Assembly (NCBI GenBank): GCA_029959085.1
Contig: JARWIR010000010.1
Location: 19,551,001 to 19,615,000, forward strand
Direction: 5' to 3'
Source of the DNA: Nemophila menziesii
Lineage: Eukaryota; Streptophyta; Magnoliopsida; Boraginales; Hydrophyllaceae
DNA: 64,000 nucleotides
Shown here: in pieces, positions 10,605 through 21,188 of the stretch
Numbering within the stretch: the first letter of the stretch is position 1
Layout: each line of letters opens with the position of its first letter
Position numbers and translations under genes: made by a program
Notes under the pieces: generated by a model
What the model saw: the letters and a program-made list of their open reading frames with translations, nothing else
What the model was told of the DNA's origin: nothing
The model's database searches: none

Positions 10605-11082
10605 AAATACCGACGACATTCTTCACATGAATGTCGTTGGTAAACATACAGAAAAAATAATAAAAAAAGAATGTTTACCGACGATATTCATGTGACGAAT
10701 GTCGTCGGTAATAATTTAAATTCAAATAAAAGGCGTTTGAAAAAAAATTGAATTATTAATTAATACAATACCGACGACCAAAACGTCGGTAACTTATAGA
10801 GATACCGACGACCAAGGTCGTGGGTAAAATGATAAAAGTTACCGACGACTCAAATAGTAGTCGGCGGTAAGCCACGATTTGCCGACAGGGAGTACTCGTC
10901 GGTAAAAAAAGTTGGTTTACAGACGAGAGCCCAAAGTCGCCATCGGCAAGCGTGGATTTACCGACCAATTACTAGGGACGACAGTTTACCGACGAGTGGT
11001 CGTCGGTAAACCCTTTTACCGACGAAACGGGTCTGTTTACCGACGACACGTGTCGTCGGTAAATCAGCGACCTGTTGTAATG
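10605..11082 (+). repeat. CACTA-1 3' subterminal inverted motifs and terminal end
   Basis: Dense copies of TACCGACGAC and GTCGTCGGTAA in both orientations, often as hairpins around 8-20 bases, run up to the terminal TGTTGTAATG (11073-11082). Clustered subterminal motifs of this kind bind the element-encoded proteins in CACTA elements. The end differs at one base from the intact terminus of CACTA-2. Small frames across it are not genes. Confidence 0.85.
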
Positions 11083-11559
11083 GGAGTAGCCTTACTTGGG
11101 TTTTCGTTTCTCTTCATAGCAATCTTAACCTCTTCAATCTTGCGTTTAGAACCCAAATCTGGAATCTCAATAGCTCTCTCTTGTGTAGCACGAGCATTGT
11201 ATGAGAGTATTGTGAAATGATGATGTAGCTGTGGAGTGAATATCTTTGAACGTGATTGAGTGTAACAAAATTTCCATCATAAAATGCTATGATTGTGGGA
11301 TTTATTAGATACGCGATATATATGGAATTAGTTACACACAAATATTTATAGTCGTAATCTAATATGATCGTTGAACGCAAAAGTATGAATGGTAAAAGAT
11401 TAAAAATTTGGACCTTTTGAAAGGAAAAAAATTGAGTAAAGTGTATGAAAATGAATTATTGAATTTTTAAACTTAATTAACCAATATCTGTTTATTAAAA
11501 TTTATGAATTATATAAACTCCAATACGATCTTTTAAAATTTAAATTAAATACATCCCTC

Positions 11560-11590
<31 letters not shown>
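11083..11590. other. Flank of CACTA-1 with a possible minus-strand coding remnant
   Basis: Directly outside the CACTA-1 end, the minus strand from about 11224 to 11083 reads as a codon-like stretch with ARATQERAIEIPDLGSKRK and further charged residues, uninterrupted up to the element border. It could be part of an exon broken by CACTA-1, but I do not recognise the protein. The rest of the interval is AT-rich without visible features, apart from an AT dinucleotide run at about 11570-11590. Confidence 0.3.
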
Positions 11591-11882
11591 TAGGGTCAAT
11601 GACCCAAAAAATCAAAATAATATTATACTTGCCCCAAAGAATCATCCATTAACTTACTATTATAAGATTACATGTTTACCCGTCAAGGACGATTCCCATC
11701 AAGGACGATTCCCGTCAAGGACGATTCACATCAAGGACGATTCCCGTCAAGAACGATTCCCGTCAAGGACGATTCCCATCAAGGACAAAATTTAGTTAAT
11801 GATGTTATTGGGAAGAAATTTTGTCATTGATGTTATTGGGCTGAAAATAATATTATTTTGATTTTTTGGGTCATTTTCCCTA
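11591..11882. mobile_element. MITE with about 35-bp terminal inverted repeats
   Basis: The left end TAGGGTCAATGACCCAAAAA is matched by the inverted right end (11848-11882), including AATCAAAATAATATTA next to both termini. The element is about 292 bp with no coding capacity and is flanked by TA-rich sequence, consistent with a short TA-type target duplication. It contains a 16-bp tandem array. Superfamily not assigned. Confidence 0.8.
11682..11786. repeat. 16-bp tandem repeat inside the MITE
   Basis: About 6.5 copies of a unit close to GTCAAGGACGATTCCC with small variants (ATC for GTC, AGAACG for AGGACG). Confidence 0.95.
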
Positions 11883-12655
11883 TATATTACTCTACTTTCC
11901 ATAATCTTTATTTATTTATTCTCTTGCCTTTTCAAATTTTCAAATTTAGTAAATACAAAGTTCAGTAAATAGTTTGTTATCAGTGAAAATTTAGTAACCT
12001 GTTATTAACATTTAACACTACTCTACTTCCCATAGACTTTCCGAATTTCCAAATCTAGTAAATATAAATTGCAGTACAAATTACTGAAGTTTTAGTAACC
12101 TGTTAACGCTTAACACTATACTCTACTTTCCATCTATAATATTTATTTCCAAATTCTCTCGCCTTTCTGAATTTCCAATTGCAAGCAAAGAAACCACTAA
12201 CATTCTAAAAAACCCCTTAAAGATTTGCATAAATTGGATGGTCATTTTTGCAAATTGTACAGCATAGCCTTACGGATAGGACGATTAATGCATTATCTTT
12301 ATAATACATAATATAGGTTCATGACCGAACATGCCATCAATTTGCTATTTTGATGTAGCACATAAATAAGAACTAACAACGCAATTAATAAAAAAAGAAA
12401 TGAAATTAAAATAGACATAAACCATAGGGTATTAATTAATGCACTGCAAATTAATATACTGAGATATGATTATGAACAAATCTGCAAAACTGCAAATCTG
12501 CCTATCAAATTCTCTATAGGTAACAGAAAGTAAAAAAGCTGGATTCAAATTATTCGGGATTAATATAAAATCCCACCAGGACAGCTATGAGAATGAAAAC
12601 GCAAAGACTAAAATGACCTTAGTATATGAAAAATATTGTACTTTACTTTACATTT
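11883..12655. other. 3' flank of E2 copy 1, shared with copies 2 and 3
   Basis: No coding region. Much of this interval aligns by eye with 26946-27451 and 63080-63531, which lie in the same place relative to the other two E2 copies (shared words include CTTTATTTCCAAATTCTC and GCTGAGATATGATTAT). It is therefore part of a duplicated unit. It also holds a local repeat of about 100 bp around 11940-12130 (TTTAGTAACCTGTTA repeated). Confidence 0.6.
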
Positions 12656-13561
12656 TCATTGTTTACCAGTAACACAACATTTAAATGCGTCTTTAAGCTT
12701 TCCGAATGGTCCTTTACGATTAGGCTTGTCTTCACCTTCCTCGATTTCAGGCATAGAAACACCTATATTTTCAAAAGCACGTACAAGATCTGCATGAACT
12801 CTTACTAAGTCAGACTTAAAGGTGTTGGACGTCTTAATACGCCTTGAAGAAGATGAGCCATCCACAGTATATTTTCCAACTAAACAATCACCATTTTCGT
12901 AAGCTTTAATAGCTGCCAATATAGTTGATCCTTTCATACGAAAATGTTCAATAACCAACTTATTGAAATACGGGGTTTCAGCTTGAATATTATAAATCAT
13001 AGTTTTAACCGATTTAATAAAAGTTTCCTCGTTATAAGCATTGGATTTCTTTGAGATTTTACTGGCACTGTCACCTATAGAATCGTAAGTAGGCTCGTTG
13101 TAGAAAGGCTCAGCGTTCAGAACCAATCCTTGAAGAGAAACCAAAACTTGAAGAATCGTAGAAGAATTAGGAATCCATCCTTCTGATTCTTTACCTTCCC
13201 AAGTCCCAATGAGGCTCAAACAAACCTTCCCCTTTTCATAAAGATTAGGATTTATACGAAGACCACGAGACAGATAGAACACGTTTGGTGGACTTTGAGG
13301 GTAATCTGGAGGGAAAAGAAAGTCAAAGAAGAAGAGTCCATCGTGATATGGAGTACCTGGTGCACCAACAATCACAGCGCTTAGCAAATCCATCCTTTTT
13401 TCAAACACTCGCACGTAAATGGAATCTGGAAGATTCTTCTCAAGGATCTTCCATTCTTTGGTGATGTATCTGCTGCATTCAGATGAAATTGGTTGCCCGA
13501 ATTTTAGATATGTATGACCCGTTACATCATCACTTACAATGTCAAAATTCTTGAACTCCAT
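12656..13561 (-). CDS. Ubiquitin-conjugating enzyme E2, PHO2/UBC24-like short form (copy 1)
   Basis: An intact 301-residue protein from ATG 13561. The UBC fold spans roughly residues 30-190: ITKEWKILEKNLPDSIYVRV, FFFDFLFPPDYPQSPP, then GLRINPNLYEKGKVCLSL with the predicted thioester cysteine at residue 114, followed by IGTWEGKESEGWIP. The RINPNLY motif replaces the usual HPN box, as in the PHO2/UBC24 and UBE2O-type E2 group. Members carry ubiquitin to target proteins; PHO2 controls phosphate transporters, but a phosphate role here is not shown. The protein is much shorter than PHO2 (about 900 residues) and lacks its long acidic N-terminus. The frame extends 15 codons upstream, but I chose the methionine conserved with copy 2 (MEFK). 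The C-terminus ends KDAFKCCVTGKQ. Confidence 0.85.
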   Translation of the reverse strand: MEFKNFDIVSDDVTGHTYLKFGQPISSECSRYITKEWKILEKNLPDSIYVRVFEKRMDLLSAVIVGAPGTPYHDGLFFFDFLFPPDYPQSPPNVFYLSRGLRINPNLYEKGKVCLSLIGTWEGKESEGWIPNSSTILQVLVSLQGLVLNAEPFYNEPTYDSIGDSASKISKKSNAYNEETFIKSVKTMIYNIQAETPYFNKLVIEHFRMKGSTILAAIKAYENGDCLVGKYTVDGSSSSRRIKTSNTFKSDLVRVHADLVRAFENIGVSMPEIEEGEDKPNRKGPFGKLKDAFKCCVTGKQ

Positions 13562-13749
13562 TGAAGCACAAATCTTGAACAGAATTTGTTTTAGCCTGAA
13601 TATCAATTGATTTAGTTAGATAAATATGTAGAATTAGAAATAAAATGATGAAAGAGTTTCGAGCTCCAAAAAAGAGAGAAACAGAGTCTTGAAACTAATA
13701 AATGATTTATCTATAACTGGGGGGGTGGGGGGGAGGGGGGGGGGGGGGG
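13562..13749 (-). promoter_or_regulatory. 5' leader of E2 copy 1 with an adjacent G-tract
   Basis: The transcribed leader has the same pyrimidine-rich CTCTGTTTCTCTC segment as copy 2. Immediately upstream on the plus strand lies an almost pure G run (13719-13749, about 29 G in 31 bases). Copy 2 has an AT-rich stretch with a TATA-like GATTATATACC at this place, which is missing here. Confidence 0.5.
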
Positions 13750-14061
13750 TGCAAGATGATACCAAATGCGAGTATGCTAGATATCAGAAAGGTGATATAA
13801 ATTATATGAGATTTAACGTTTTTCATTATTTCGTGCTTCATTTGACAATGATAAATGTGGCCACGGTGTTTTTACCTATTCGTTGAGATGATGATATTCA
13901 TCAGGTTTTGAGAGTGAATTATATTTAGTTGGTTTTGTTTTAGTTTTTTCTTCTATTAATAATAAATAGAGGATTCAAATTACCTCTAACTACTCTAACA
14001 ACAAAAATAATGTTTAAATTCGTTTGCCGGATTCTTAGGAGAAAGTTATATATCCACAATC

Positions 14062-14546
14062 CTTAGGGATAGAGCCAGGATTTTTTTGGTAGGGGAACAA
14101 GGAGGTTCATGGCCGACGTCCCGAAAATAAAAATTTAGACTTATTTACATTATCGGACTATATATTATAAAAAAATTGTGAAATAAAACTTTATATTATA
14201 TAAAACTGCATTATAAGTCTTATAATAATATTTTTAATTGATTATTTATTATTTAAATACAAAATAACATGTTTATTGAAAAAATAATATAACTATAAGT
14301 CTACTAAAATAAATTTTGAAAATTGAAGAATTACATAAAGATTTTGAAAATTTAGGGAGTCCAAATGAATGGTTTGAAAATTTAAAGGGGGTCAAAAGAA
14401 TATTTAAAAAAAAATTAAAGATAAAATAACATATAACTGCATTTATTTATTTTTTTATAAAGGAAATATTTTTTTTTATAAAGGAATTTTCTTTTTCAAA
14501 TAACCGAGGGCCATGGCCCCCTACTCTTCACGTGGCTCCGCCACTG
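14062..14546. mobile_element. Non-autonomous hAT-like TIR element
   Basis: The 485-bp insert starts with CTTAGGGATAGAGCCAGGAT and ends with TGGCTCCGCCACTG, whose complement CAGTGGCGGAGCCA resembles the start. ACAATC flanks it on both sides (14056-14061 and 14547-14552). The matching region near E2 copy 2 (about 29060-29080) runs through without this insert, giving an approximate empty site. No coding capacity. The hAT assignment rests on the CAG-type end and is tentative. Confidence 0.6.
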
Positions 14547-14689
14547 ACAATCAGAATTGACAGATATATACCTAAATCGAATTTTGGTAACATTATTTGG
14601 CCTGGACAATTAAATTTAACATTATATTACTCATGGATTTAGTTTGGCTAAATCGAGATTGACATGTATTATATACGTAAGAATTTGTA

Positions 14690-15733
14690 AAATAATAAGT
14701 GTCATTCATTTACTTAGATCTACCCTTAATCCTCCCTCCTATGTGTAATACAAGGATAAATGATAATCAATTAATCACAATTCAATATAAGGTAAAAAGT
14801 AACATATCAATCTCAATCTCAATTAAATAAATTTTCACCTAATTACAACAAAATGCTCAAATAATATAACTAAGATTTCATCAATTCTCAAACTCAATCA
14901 AGGATTTAGCTCATACTTTTAGGAAAATAAAACAAAAGAAAATAAGCTAGCATAAATAGCAAAACTAAATAAAGAGAAAAAGGAAATTACGATATTTTAA
15001 GTGAAAAGGATGAACTTGAATGTTTGAAGATTTGAAGATGAAGTCGAATGTTTTGAAACTTCCCCAATCTTCTTTTTTCAAGCTTTTGCTTCCTTATGAT
15101 TTTGTGTTATAAGTTGTATTTGAAAATTGAAGGAAAAAGAATTTTTATACCTCTCAAAATCGTGACCCTTAATAGATGGGTTTGCTCCATGGATAAAGTA
15201 CAATTTTTTGGCTCATTCATGTTTTTAGGCATGTGTGTTACTTTTGGGCCACTAAAACGATCATAACTCGACCTTTCGAATTTCAAATCACGCTTAGTTT
15301 TTTGTCCACGTGTTTGTCTTTCCGAGAGCTTTCGAACGGTCTATAAATCAGCTCCAAAATCTTCTCGGGTCATCTTAGGCATCAATTCAAAGATTTCAGC
15401 CTAATATTAACCCTTTTTTCTTGAGCATTAAGTTAACTGTTGACTTTCCAGGTTACTTTTTGTTCTCTTTTCACTTCCTTTGAGGGTTATCGTCACTTTT
15501 CCGAGTCCTTAATTAATCTATTAGTTCTTGGATCCCATGTGTTCTTATGAGTTTCACATATAAAGTACAAAATATCTCAAAATGCTCCAAAAATACAAGA
15601 ATCATAAACATTATCTTAACACTCGAAATATATCAAATAAAGGGACAAGTTGCCAACTTTAGACTCAAACCCCCTTCCCCAAAAAAAAAAAACTCTCAAA
15701 CTATTATATATAATGCCAAAAGGCGAGACATTA
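14690..15733 (-). repeat. Truncated gypsy-type LTR remnant, minus orientation
   Basis: On the minus strand the repeat starts near 15733 with a decayed form of TGATGTCTC, the LTR start found in RT-A, RT-B and RT-C. It matches 51440-52466 over about 1 kb by eye, for example ATTTAGCTCATACTTT and GGGTTTGCTCCATGG. Similarity continues past the LTR start to about 16151 and resumes after the MITE at 16649, so internal or flanking sequence was carried along. No coding sequence remains. Confidence 0.55.
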
Positions 15734-16151
15734 AGATCCTCTTGAAAAACATCATTGTTTGTTGTTTGGTGAGTATTTCTAAGGTATATTGTACTAAAGT
15801 TATAATTTAATTGTGGTTTGAGTTTTTATTTTTAATTATGGTTTGATTTTTTATTTTTCTTTCACATAGCTTTCAAAAAATCTTTAATTTAATTGTAAAA
15901 TTTTATGGTTTGTTAAAGTTTTAGTAATGATTTGCGTTTCAGTCCTTTTTATTTTAGTTTTGAAAATAGTTTAAATTGATGTCTAAAAAATCTATTTTTT
16001 GCATTTTGCTATAAAAATCACTAAATCAGTGTTCTGTACTTTTTATAATAATCTATTTCAAAAATGGGTTAATTAAGTAATTGTAAAATTTTATAGTTTG
16101 TTTAAAATATGTTACTTGTTAAAATTTTGGTAATAATTTTCATTTTAGTCC

Positions 16152-16638
16152 GAGTAAATATATCCACTACCCCCTAAACTATGACTGAATTGACGTTTTG
16201 CCCCCTACTGTATTTTTTGGTACTGCATTCCCCTTAACTTTTATTTTCGTGACCAGATGCCCCTTAAGTTTCATTTTCGTGACTGGATCCCCCTTAAGGT
16301 TCATTTTCGTGACTGGATGCCCCTTAAGATTCATTTTCGTAACTCTGGAGAGATTAAAAGGCGCCTATTTCGTTATGTAGTAAGTGGATGCTTCTTAACA
16401 TATGGCCATTTAAATATAAAAAACAACTATGTTAAATATCACGAAAGGTGCATCCAGAAAGACGCGTCCAGTATGGTGGGTCTGTATGCATTTTCGTGAT
16501 ATTTAAATGGCGTCTATTTTGTTAAGGGGCATCCAGTCACGGAAGTGAAATTTAAGGGGCATCTAGTCACAAAAAATCCAGTTGGGGGCTAACTGTCAAA
16601 ACGGATATACTTCAGGGGGGTAGTGGAAGCATTTACTC
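16152..16638. mobile_element. MULE-like MITE with 9-10 bp target duplication
   Basis: Terminal inverted repeats begin GAGTAAAT and continue TCCACTACCCCC on the left, with the complement at 16605-16638. The flanks are TTTTAGTCC (16143-16151) and TTTTAGTTCC (16639-16648), a 9-bp duplication with one extra base. The related region at about 52870-52895 is uninterrupted at this point. Inside are about four direct copies of a 29-30 bp unit with TTCATTTTCGTGACTGGAT. No transposase. Confidence 0.75.
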
Positions 16639-16904
16639 TTTTAGTTCCCATTAGTTTTGAAAATTTATTTAATAAATGTGTTAGGAGATAACGAGTCCAG
16701 AAAAAGAGTAGATATGTTAGGAGATAAAGGTTTTGTGTTATTGGATCCTAAGAAGCTGAAATTATTATGGAGAAAGTTCTTGAGACCGAGAGAGGTTGGT
16801 CGGTTGAATAAGAAAAACAAGAAGAGACCTTAGAATCTCTAAGGCTCAAGGAGTTAAACCAACAACTTGAGGAATTATGAGAACAAGCACGAACAACAGC
16901 TCAG

Positions 16905-17984
16905 GTGAATCTAGTACCTACTTTACCTTTATGTCCAGGTTGTGGAGCACGAAACCATTCGTGGGAGAATTGCATGAATAATATAGCCCCAATTTCCTTT
17001 GTACCTCATCATAGAAACCATTATTATAATGGTTATTATCATCCTCAAGGAAGTTACGCTAATTATCAGCCCCCACAAAATCAAAATTGGGTCGGAAATC
17101 AAGAGACTTATTATCAACCTCGACCTCAATCTTACCATCTACCACAACCTATCTATCAAGAAGCGCCGATTTACAAAGAAATCTATCAAGAAGCGCCAGT
17201 TTATAAAGAAGCTTATCAAGAACCACCTCAACATCCAATACAACAAGCTACACGAAACCAACCTTCGAGTTTGAATTCAAGTATGGATTTAATGATGAAA
17301 GTAGTTGAAGAAAATATGAAGATGAGCTAGCAAAGAATCCAAACCCAGTCCAAGGTAATTAAGAACCTTGAGCACACAATATCAAGAATGGCGAGTGCAA
17401 CGCAAAGTAGGCCAAAAGGGCAACTCCCAAGTGATATTGTTGCTCCTGAAGATCATGCTTGTCATGTAGTTGAACTGAGAAGTAGAAAACAATTACCTCC
17501 ACCTAGAATAGAACCAGAACCAACCTCTATTCCTGAAAACGTGGTTGAAAAGACAGCTAAAGACAAGGTTGAAAAGGTAATTGAACAGACGAGTGTCCCA
17601 GAGAAGACACCAGAAAAGAAAAAGAGCCCAGTGGTAACCAACACACGTCCTCCTCCACCATTCCCGTCACGTGTCAGAAATCAGAACAATGAAAAAGAAT
17701 TCAAGAAGTTCCTTGACAAGGTGAACGAGTTAAAGATCAACATACCGTTTGTAGAAGCTCTCACAAGAATAACAAAACATCGTAAGTTCATGAAGTACAT
17801 TCTTTCTAACAAACGAGAGACGAATGGATTGCCAGAGGAGTGTAATACTACAAATGAAATAGAGTTACCACCAGACAAACCTACACCCCAGAACTTATGG
17901 GTGAAGCCATCCATTGCTACAAAGAATAGATCTGAAAAGTTCATGGGAGTTAGAGGCAAGGGGTTTAAATTTTGTCATTCTTAA
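16905..17984 (+). pseudogene. RT-A gag remnant with CCHC-like zinc knuckle
   Basis: Two frame segments in the same register are separated by TAG at 17328-17330. The first has CPGCGARNHSWENC, a C-x2-C-x4-H-x4-C knuckle, then tyrosine-rich repeats (QEAPIYKE, QEAPVYKE). The second has GQLPSDI, VELRSRKQLPPP, RPPPPFPSRV and a KFLDKVNELKINIPFVEAL block typical of the C-terminal gag of Athila-type gypsy elements, and the GLPEEC motif also seen in RT-C. The protease region is deleted: the frame jumps from near GLPEECN to a tail ending GKGFKFCHS. This would have been the RNA-binding capsid protein. Non-functional as it stands. Confidence 0.7.
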
Positions 17985-18216
17985 TCGAGGTAACACGTCT
18001 AACTTCAAAAGACGTTAAACAAAAGTGCTATACGGGAGACAACCCGTAGTTTCTTTTATGTTATTACGTTTTTATGTTTTAATTCATGTTTATTTTAGTT
18101 ATGTTTAGTTGATATTGCATATTTGAGAAAGGTATCAGTGTTGTTGATGTTTAGGTATTAAAGAAATCGAATTTGGGAGGAAAAACAGATTTCTTTGGGA
18201 GTGTTCTGACCTGCCA

Positions 18217-18445
18217 CCGGTATACCGGGCCTTACCAGCGGTATACCGCAGGTCAAAACACGAGCCCACGGGTACTAGTCACATGTTCTATGCCAAGAGG
18301 CAAAATTTTGAAAGCAAGCAGCTCCGGTATACCGGGCCATATCTCCGGAATACCGGACATATCAAAACCCGAGCCCGGGGGGTTCGCAACACGGGTTTTT
18401 TTGACGAAGCATGAACCTGGAAGAACAGTAGTTCCGGTATACCAC
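18217..18445. repeat. GC-rich palindrome field of RT-A
   Basis: Perfect 12-bp palindromes CCGGTATACCGG at 18217-18228 and 18324-18335 and GCGGTATACCGC at 18238-18249, with imperfect relatives at 18345-18356 and 18434-18445. Copies come in pairs followed by a CCCGAGCCC-type GC block, giving modules of roughly 110 bp. The surrounding sequence is strongly AT-rich. Confidence 0.9.
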
Positions 18446-18449
18446 CCGA

Positions 18450-21175
18450 CCCCGCTGGAGGGGGAAATTTTCACGTTTTTCAGGTTATAAGGGAGAGGAG
18501 GTTGCTCTATTACGAATTTTTCAATCCTTAAGCTTCTCCTTCTTCCCAAACCTCTCCCAACTCCATTGAAGCTTCATCAAACCTTCCCTAATCATCAAAA
18601 CACTACCCTATCACCATAAAAACACATCCAATCCGTTCTCCACATCATTACAAGGAAGATTCAACCACTCATATCATACCAAAACACATTGAATCCAAGA
18701 ATCAAAAGCTTAAATTTCAGAAATTCTTCCTACAATGTCTTAAATCCATACCAATCCATGAAGAATCCATCTTATCCATATAGAGAATCATCATCAAATC
18801 ACCCTTCCTAACCCAAGTAAAGATTGTTCAACCAATAATCAAGAGTTTCAAATTTCAAAGAGTGGTTAAAGCTTTGAGTTGGGGGTCAATTGAGATGATT
18901 AAGAAAATATAAACATTATCTACTGTAAGGGAGATGAAGAAAAGCAAATTATTGGATTTTACTGAGAAGAAATAAAGTAAGAAAAGTTCTAGTTTCATAC
19001 AAAGGGTAAAACAAGTCAAGAGAAGAGAGGTCAGCATGCTGTGTTTGATTCAATGGGCAAAAAGGTTCTAACTTTAGTAAAAGAAGACAACAAAACCTCT
19101 AAAGATCGAAGACCCTACACCCGAAGAAAAAGAGAAAGCTTCAATGGCCATGATAGCTTCTCCAAAGAAACAATTAAAGAAACTACCTTTTGCTTATGAG
19201 AAAGTATTTGAAGAAGAAACTGATAAAGGAGGAAACAAAACGTTTCTTGGAGATTTAAGAAAGATTGGGTTGGTCGACGTTCATGGTAAGACGTTCTAAA
19301 AGACGTTTTTTTTTATTGAATTGTATTTTGAGAGAAGAAGAAGAAGATGTGGCACTGTTGATCTATGAGGAGGTGATGTGATTTTCGGTCTCTCCCATGT
19401 CGTTATTTAATGCAATATCATACAATGATCACGTGTCTTGATCGGAAATCTAATATAATTTTGGGTGAAGGAGAAAAACTTGAGTTTAAGATGAGTAACA
19501 ATATTGACAATGCTTGGATCATTAAAGTTTTGAGAGTAATTACGCAACTTTCAAAAGAAGAAAATGAGTACATCATAACACTCCGTGAGCAATTAAAGAA
19601 AAATCCAGCAAAATCCTATCTTAGATGTCGATAAGGTGAGGTAATAGCTTCGAAGAGTATGTTTTCTTTCTTCCCTACCATTTCTTTATGTTCAATATGT
19701 ATGGTAATTTTAAATTTTATTTATTTTCTTTCTTGAGTCTTTTTCGAGTCGTGGGGACACTATTCATTTTTGAGTTGGGTGTGGGGATTCGTTGTCCTCA
19801 TCTTCCCTTTTGTTTTTGCATAAAATTTAAAAAAATTTGGGTTGAAATAGGCATAGAATATGTTGAATGTACCTATTGAGCATGATTTTAATTAGGCCAA
19901 TGATAGTAATTAGTATGTTTTTGAAAGATGTTACAAATATGTTTAGTATGCATGTATGAAAACAGGAAATAAAAGACAGAAAAGTTAATGAGCAATGCTA
20001 AGAAGTTACGTTGAAACTTAGGGAGAGTTATTTGGTGTGTAGAACGTGAGGTTTGAAATTAGTTGAAAACCCGCTTGTCTATGAACTAGTAGTGAAAAAG
20101 TAACACAGTCTGGTAGTTAGAAAAATGAATAAGTCAGTTCTTTCATATTGAAGCTACTTGAAGCTTTTTTACACCTTCTCACCTTTTTTATTTGATTATT
20201 GTTATTATTTATCCGTCTTAGCCCCTCTGAGCCTTTCTAAAGCCTTTTATTTAACCACATTATAATCCATACCCTTAGTTTGTAGGACTTATCTATATGA
20301 CCCGCACTCGAATCGCAAAACCCGAGACAAGTCGTTTTTAGAGCTTGAGTTTGGGGTGGTGGGTTTCATCATTAGGGAACAATGGGTTTGGAAATTGTAA
20401 TTGTGATTTTATTGATGATGAAAAAGTTAATATTGTAACCCTTTGCCGGGGTAATAGTGAATAAAAAGAAGCTACGAGCTAAATTTATGAAAAGGCATAA
20501 TTATGAAAAATAGTGTGATATCTCGAACATCAAAAAGAGAGTCATAGCTATACAAAAGAAAAATTGATATAAAAAGAATATATATTCAGACCGACAAAGT
20601 GGAATTTGTATATCATTATGAAAAAGGTTTTAATTGGGATTAATTGGGGATGCACATCAAAAGCATCAAGAAATTGGGTTGAGTGAGAACATCTTCGAGT
20701 GAAAACTCAAACTCTAGGGCGATTCGTTAATGGAATGTGAGGAGAGAGCCCAAAGCTCACTTTTCATTATCCAAATATATCACACCGTCCCTAAGCCCTG
20801 TTATAACCAAAGACCTTAGGATTTCTAACTGCTTGGTGGAGAAACAATTGAGCTATTAGGTAGTAGGTAAGTGGGCCATTGGATGCTATATTAGTCACTA
20901 TGAACAAACTATAGCCATTAGCATGAACTAAGTTATCAACCTCTCCTTCTGGCATTGCGAAATTAATCTTGACTTGAATTCATGGATTGTTGATTATGTG
21001 TATATTGAGCATACTTGTGCATTATTTCTTGAGCATTACTACAAGAGACTTTTTAGGTATTATGCTCTAGGATTATTCATTATTTTTTGTTCTTATTCTC
21101 CTCCTACTTCTTCTTCTTGAATATTTGACTACCCTACTATTCTTTATTTTTATTGTATCAGGACGATACAACCTT
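18450..21175 (+). other. RT-A internal non-coding zone
   Basis: No convincing gene. It starts with a G-poor stretch (about 18530-18830, CCATTGAAGCTTCATC) and contains three polypurine-tract-like motifs (18876, 19772, 20347) before the true one at 21176. A conserved word CCCTTTGCCGGGGTAA lies near 20440. Each of these has a counterpart at the same relative place in RT-B. The small frame at 19410-19634 is not supported as a gene. Confidence 0.6.
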
Positions 21176-21188
21176 GAGTTGGGGGTCT
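21176..21188 (+). promoter_or_regulatory. Polypurine tract of RT-A
   Basis: GAGTTGGGGGTCT lies immediately before the LTR start TGATGTCTCC, identical to the tract of RT-B (39567-39579). It primes plus-strand DNA synthesis in LTR retroelements. Confidence 0.8.

Larger units (their letters stand above)
1..11082 (+). mobile_element. CACTA-1: 3' part of a CACTA (En/Spm) DNA transposon
   Basis: The left end lies outside the window. Parts in order: TNP2-type transposase exons (1-1934, and 7869-8762 beyond an intron that holds a LINE), a 40-bp tandem array (8837-9077), a four-exon second gene (9144-10310), and a terminal zone of CCGACGAC/GTCGTCGG inverted motifs ending in TGTTGTAATG at 11073-11082. 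That end is a one-base variant of the complement of CACTACAACA, which is intact at the end of CACTA-2 (50046-50055). The two elements match gene for gene, so they are one family. Stops in both genes make this copy non-autonomous. Cut-and-paste transposition by a TNP2 transposase is known for the family; loss of activity here is inferred. Confidence 0.85.

Noticed and set aside
10756..11220. Small frames across the CACTA-1 end
   Set aside because: They run through subterminal inverted motifs and have no domain.
18173..18549. Frames over the RT-A palindrome field
   Set aside because: GC-rich repeats lengthen frames on both strands by chance; the same applies to 36564-37171 and 61914-62305.
19410..19634. 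Small gene in RT-A
   Set aside because: No domain and not conserved as a frame in RT-B.
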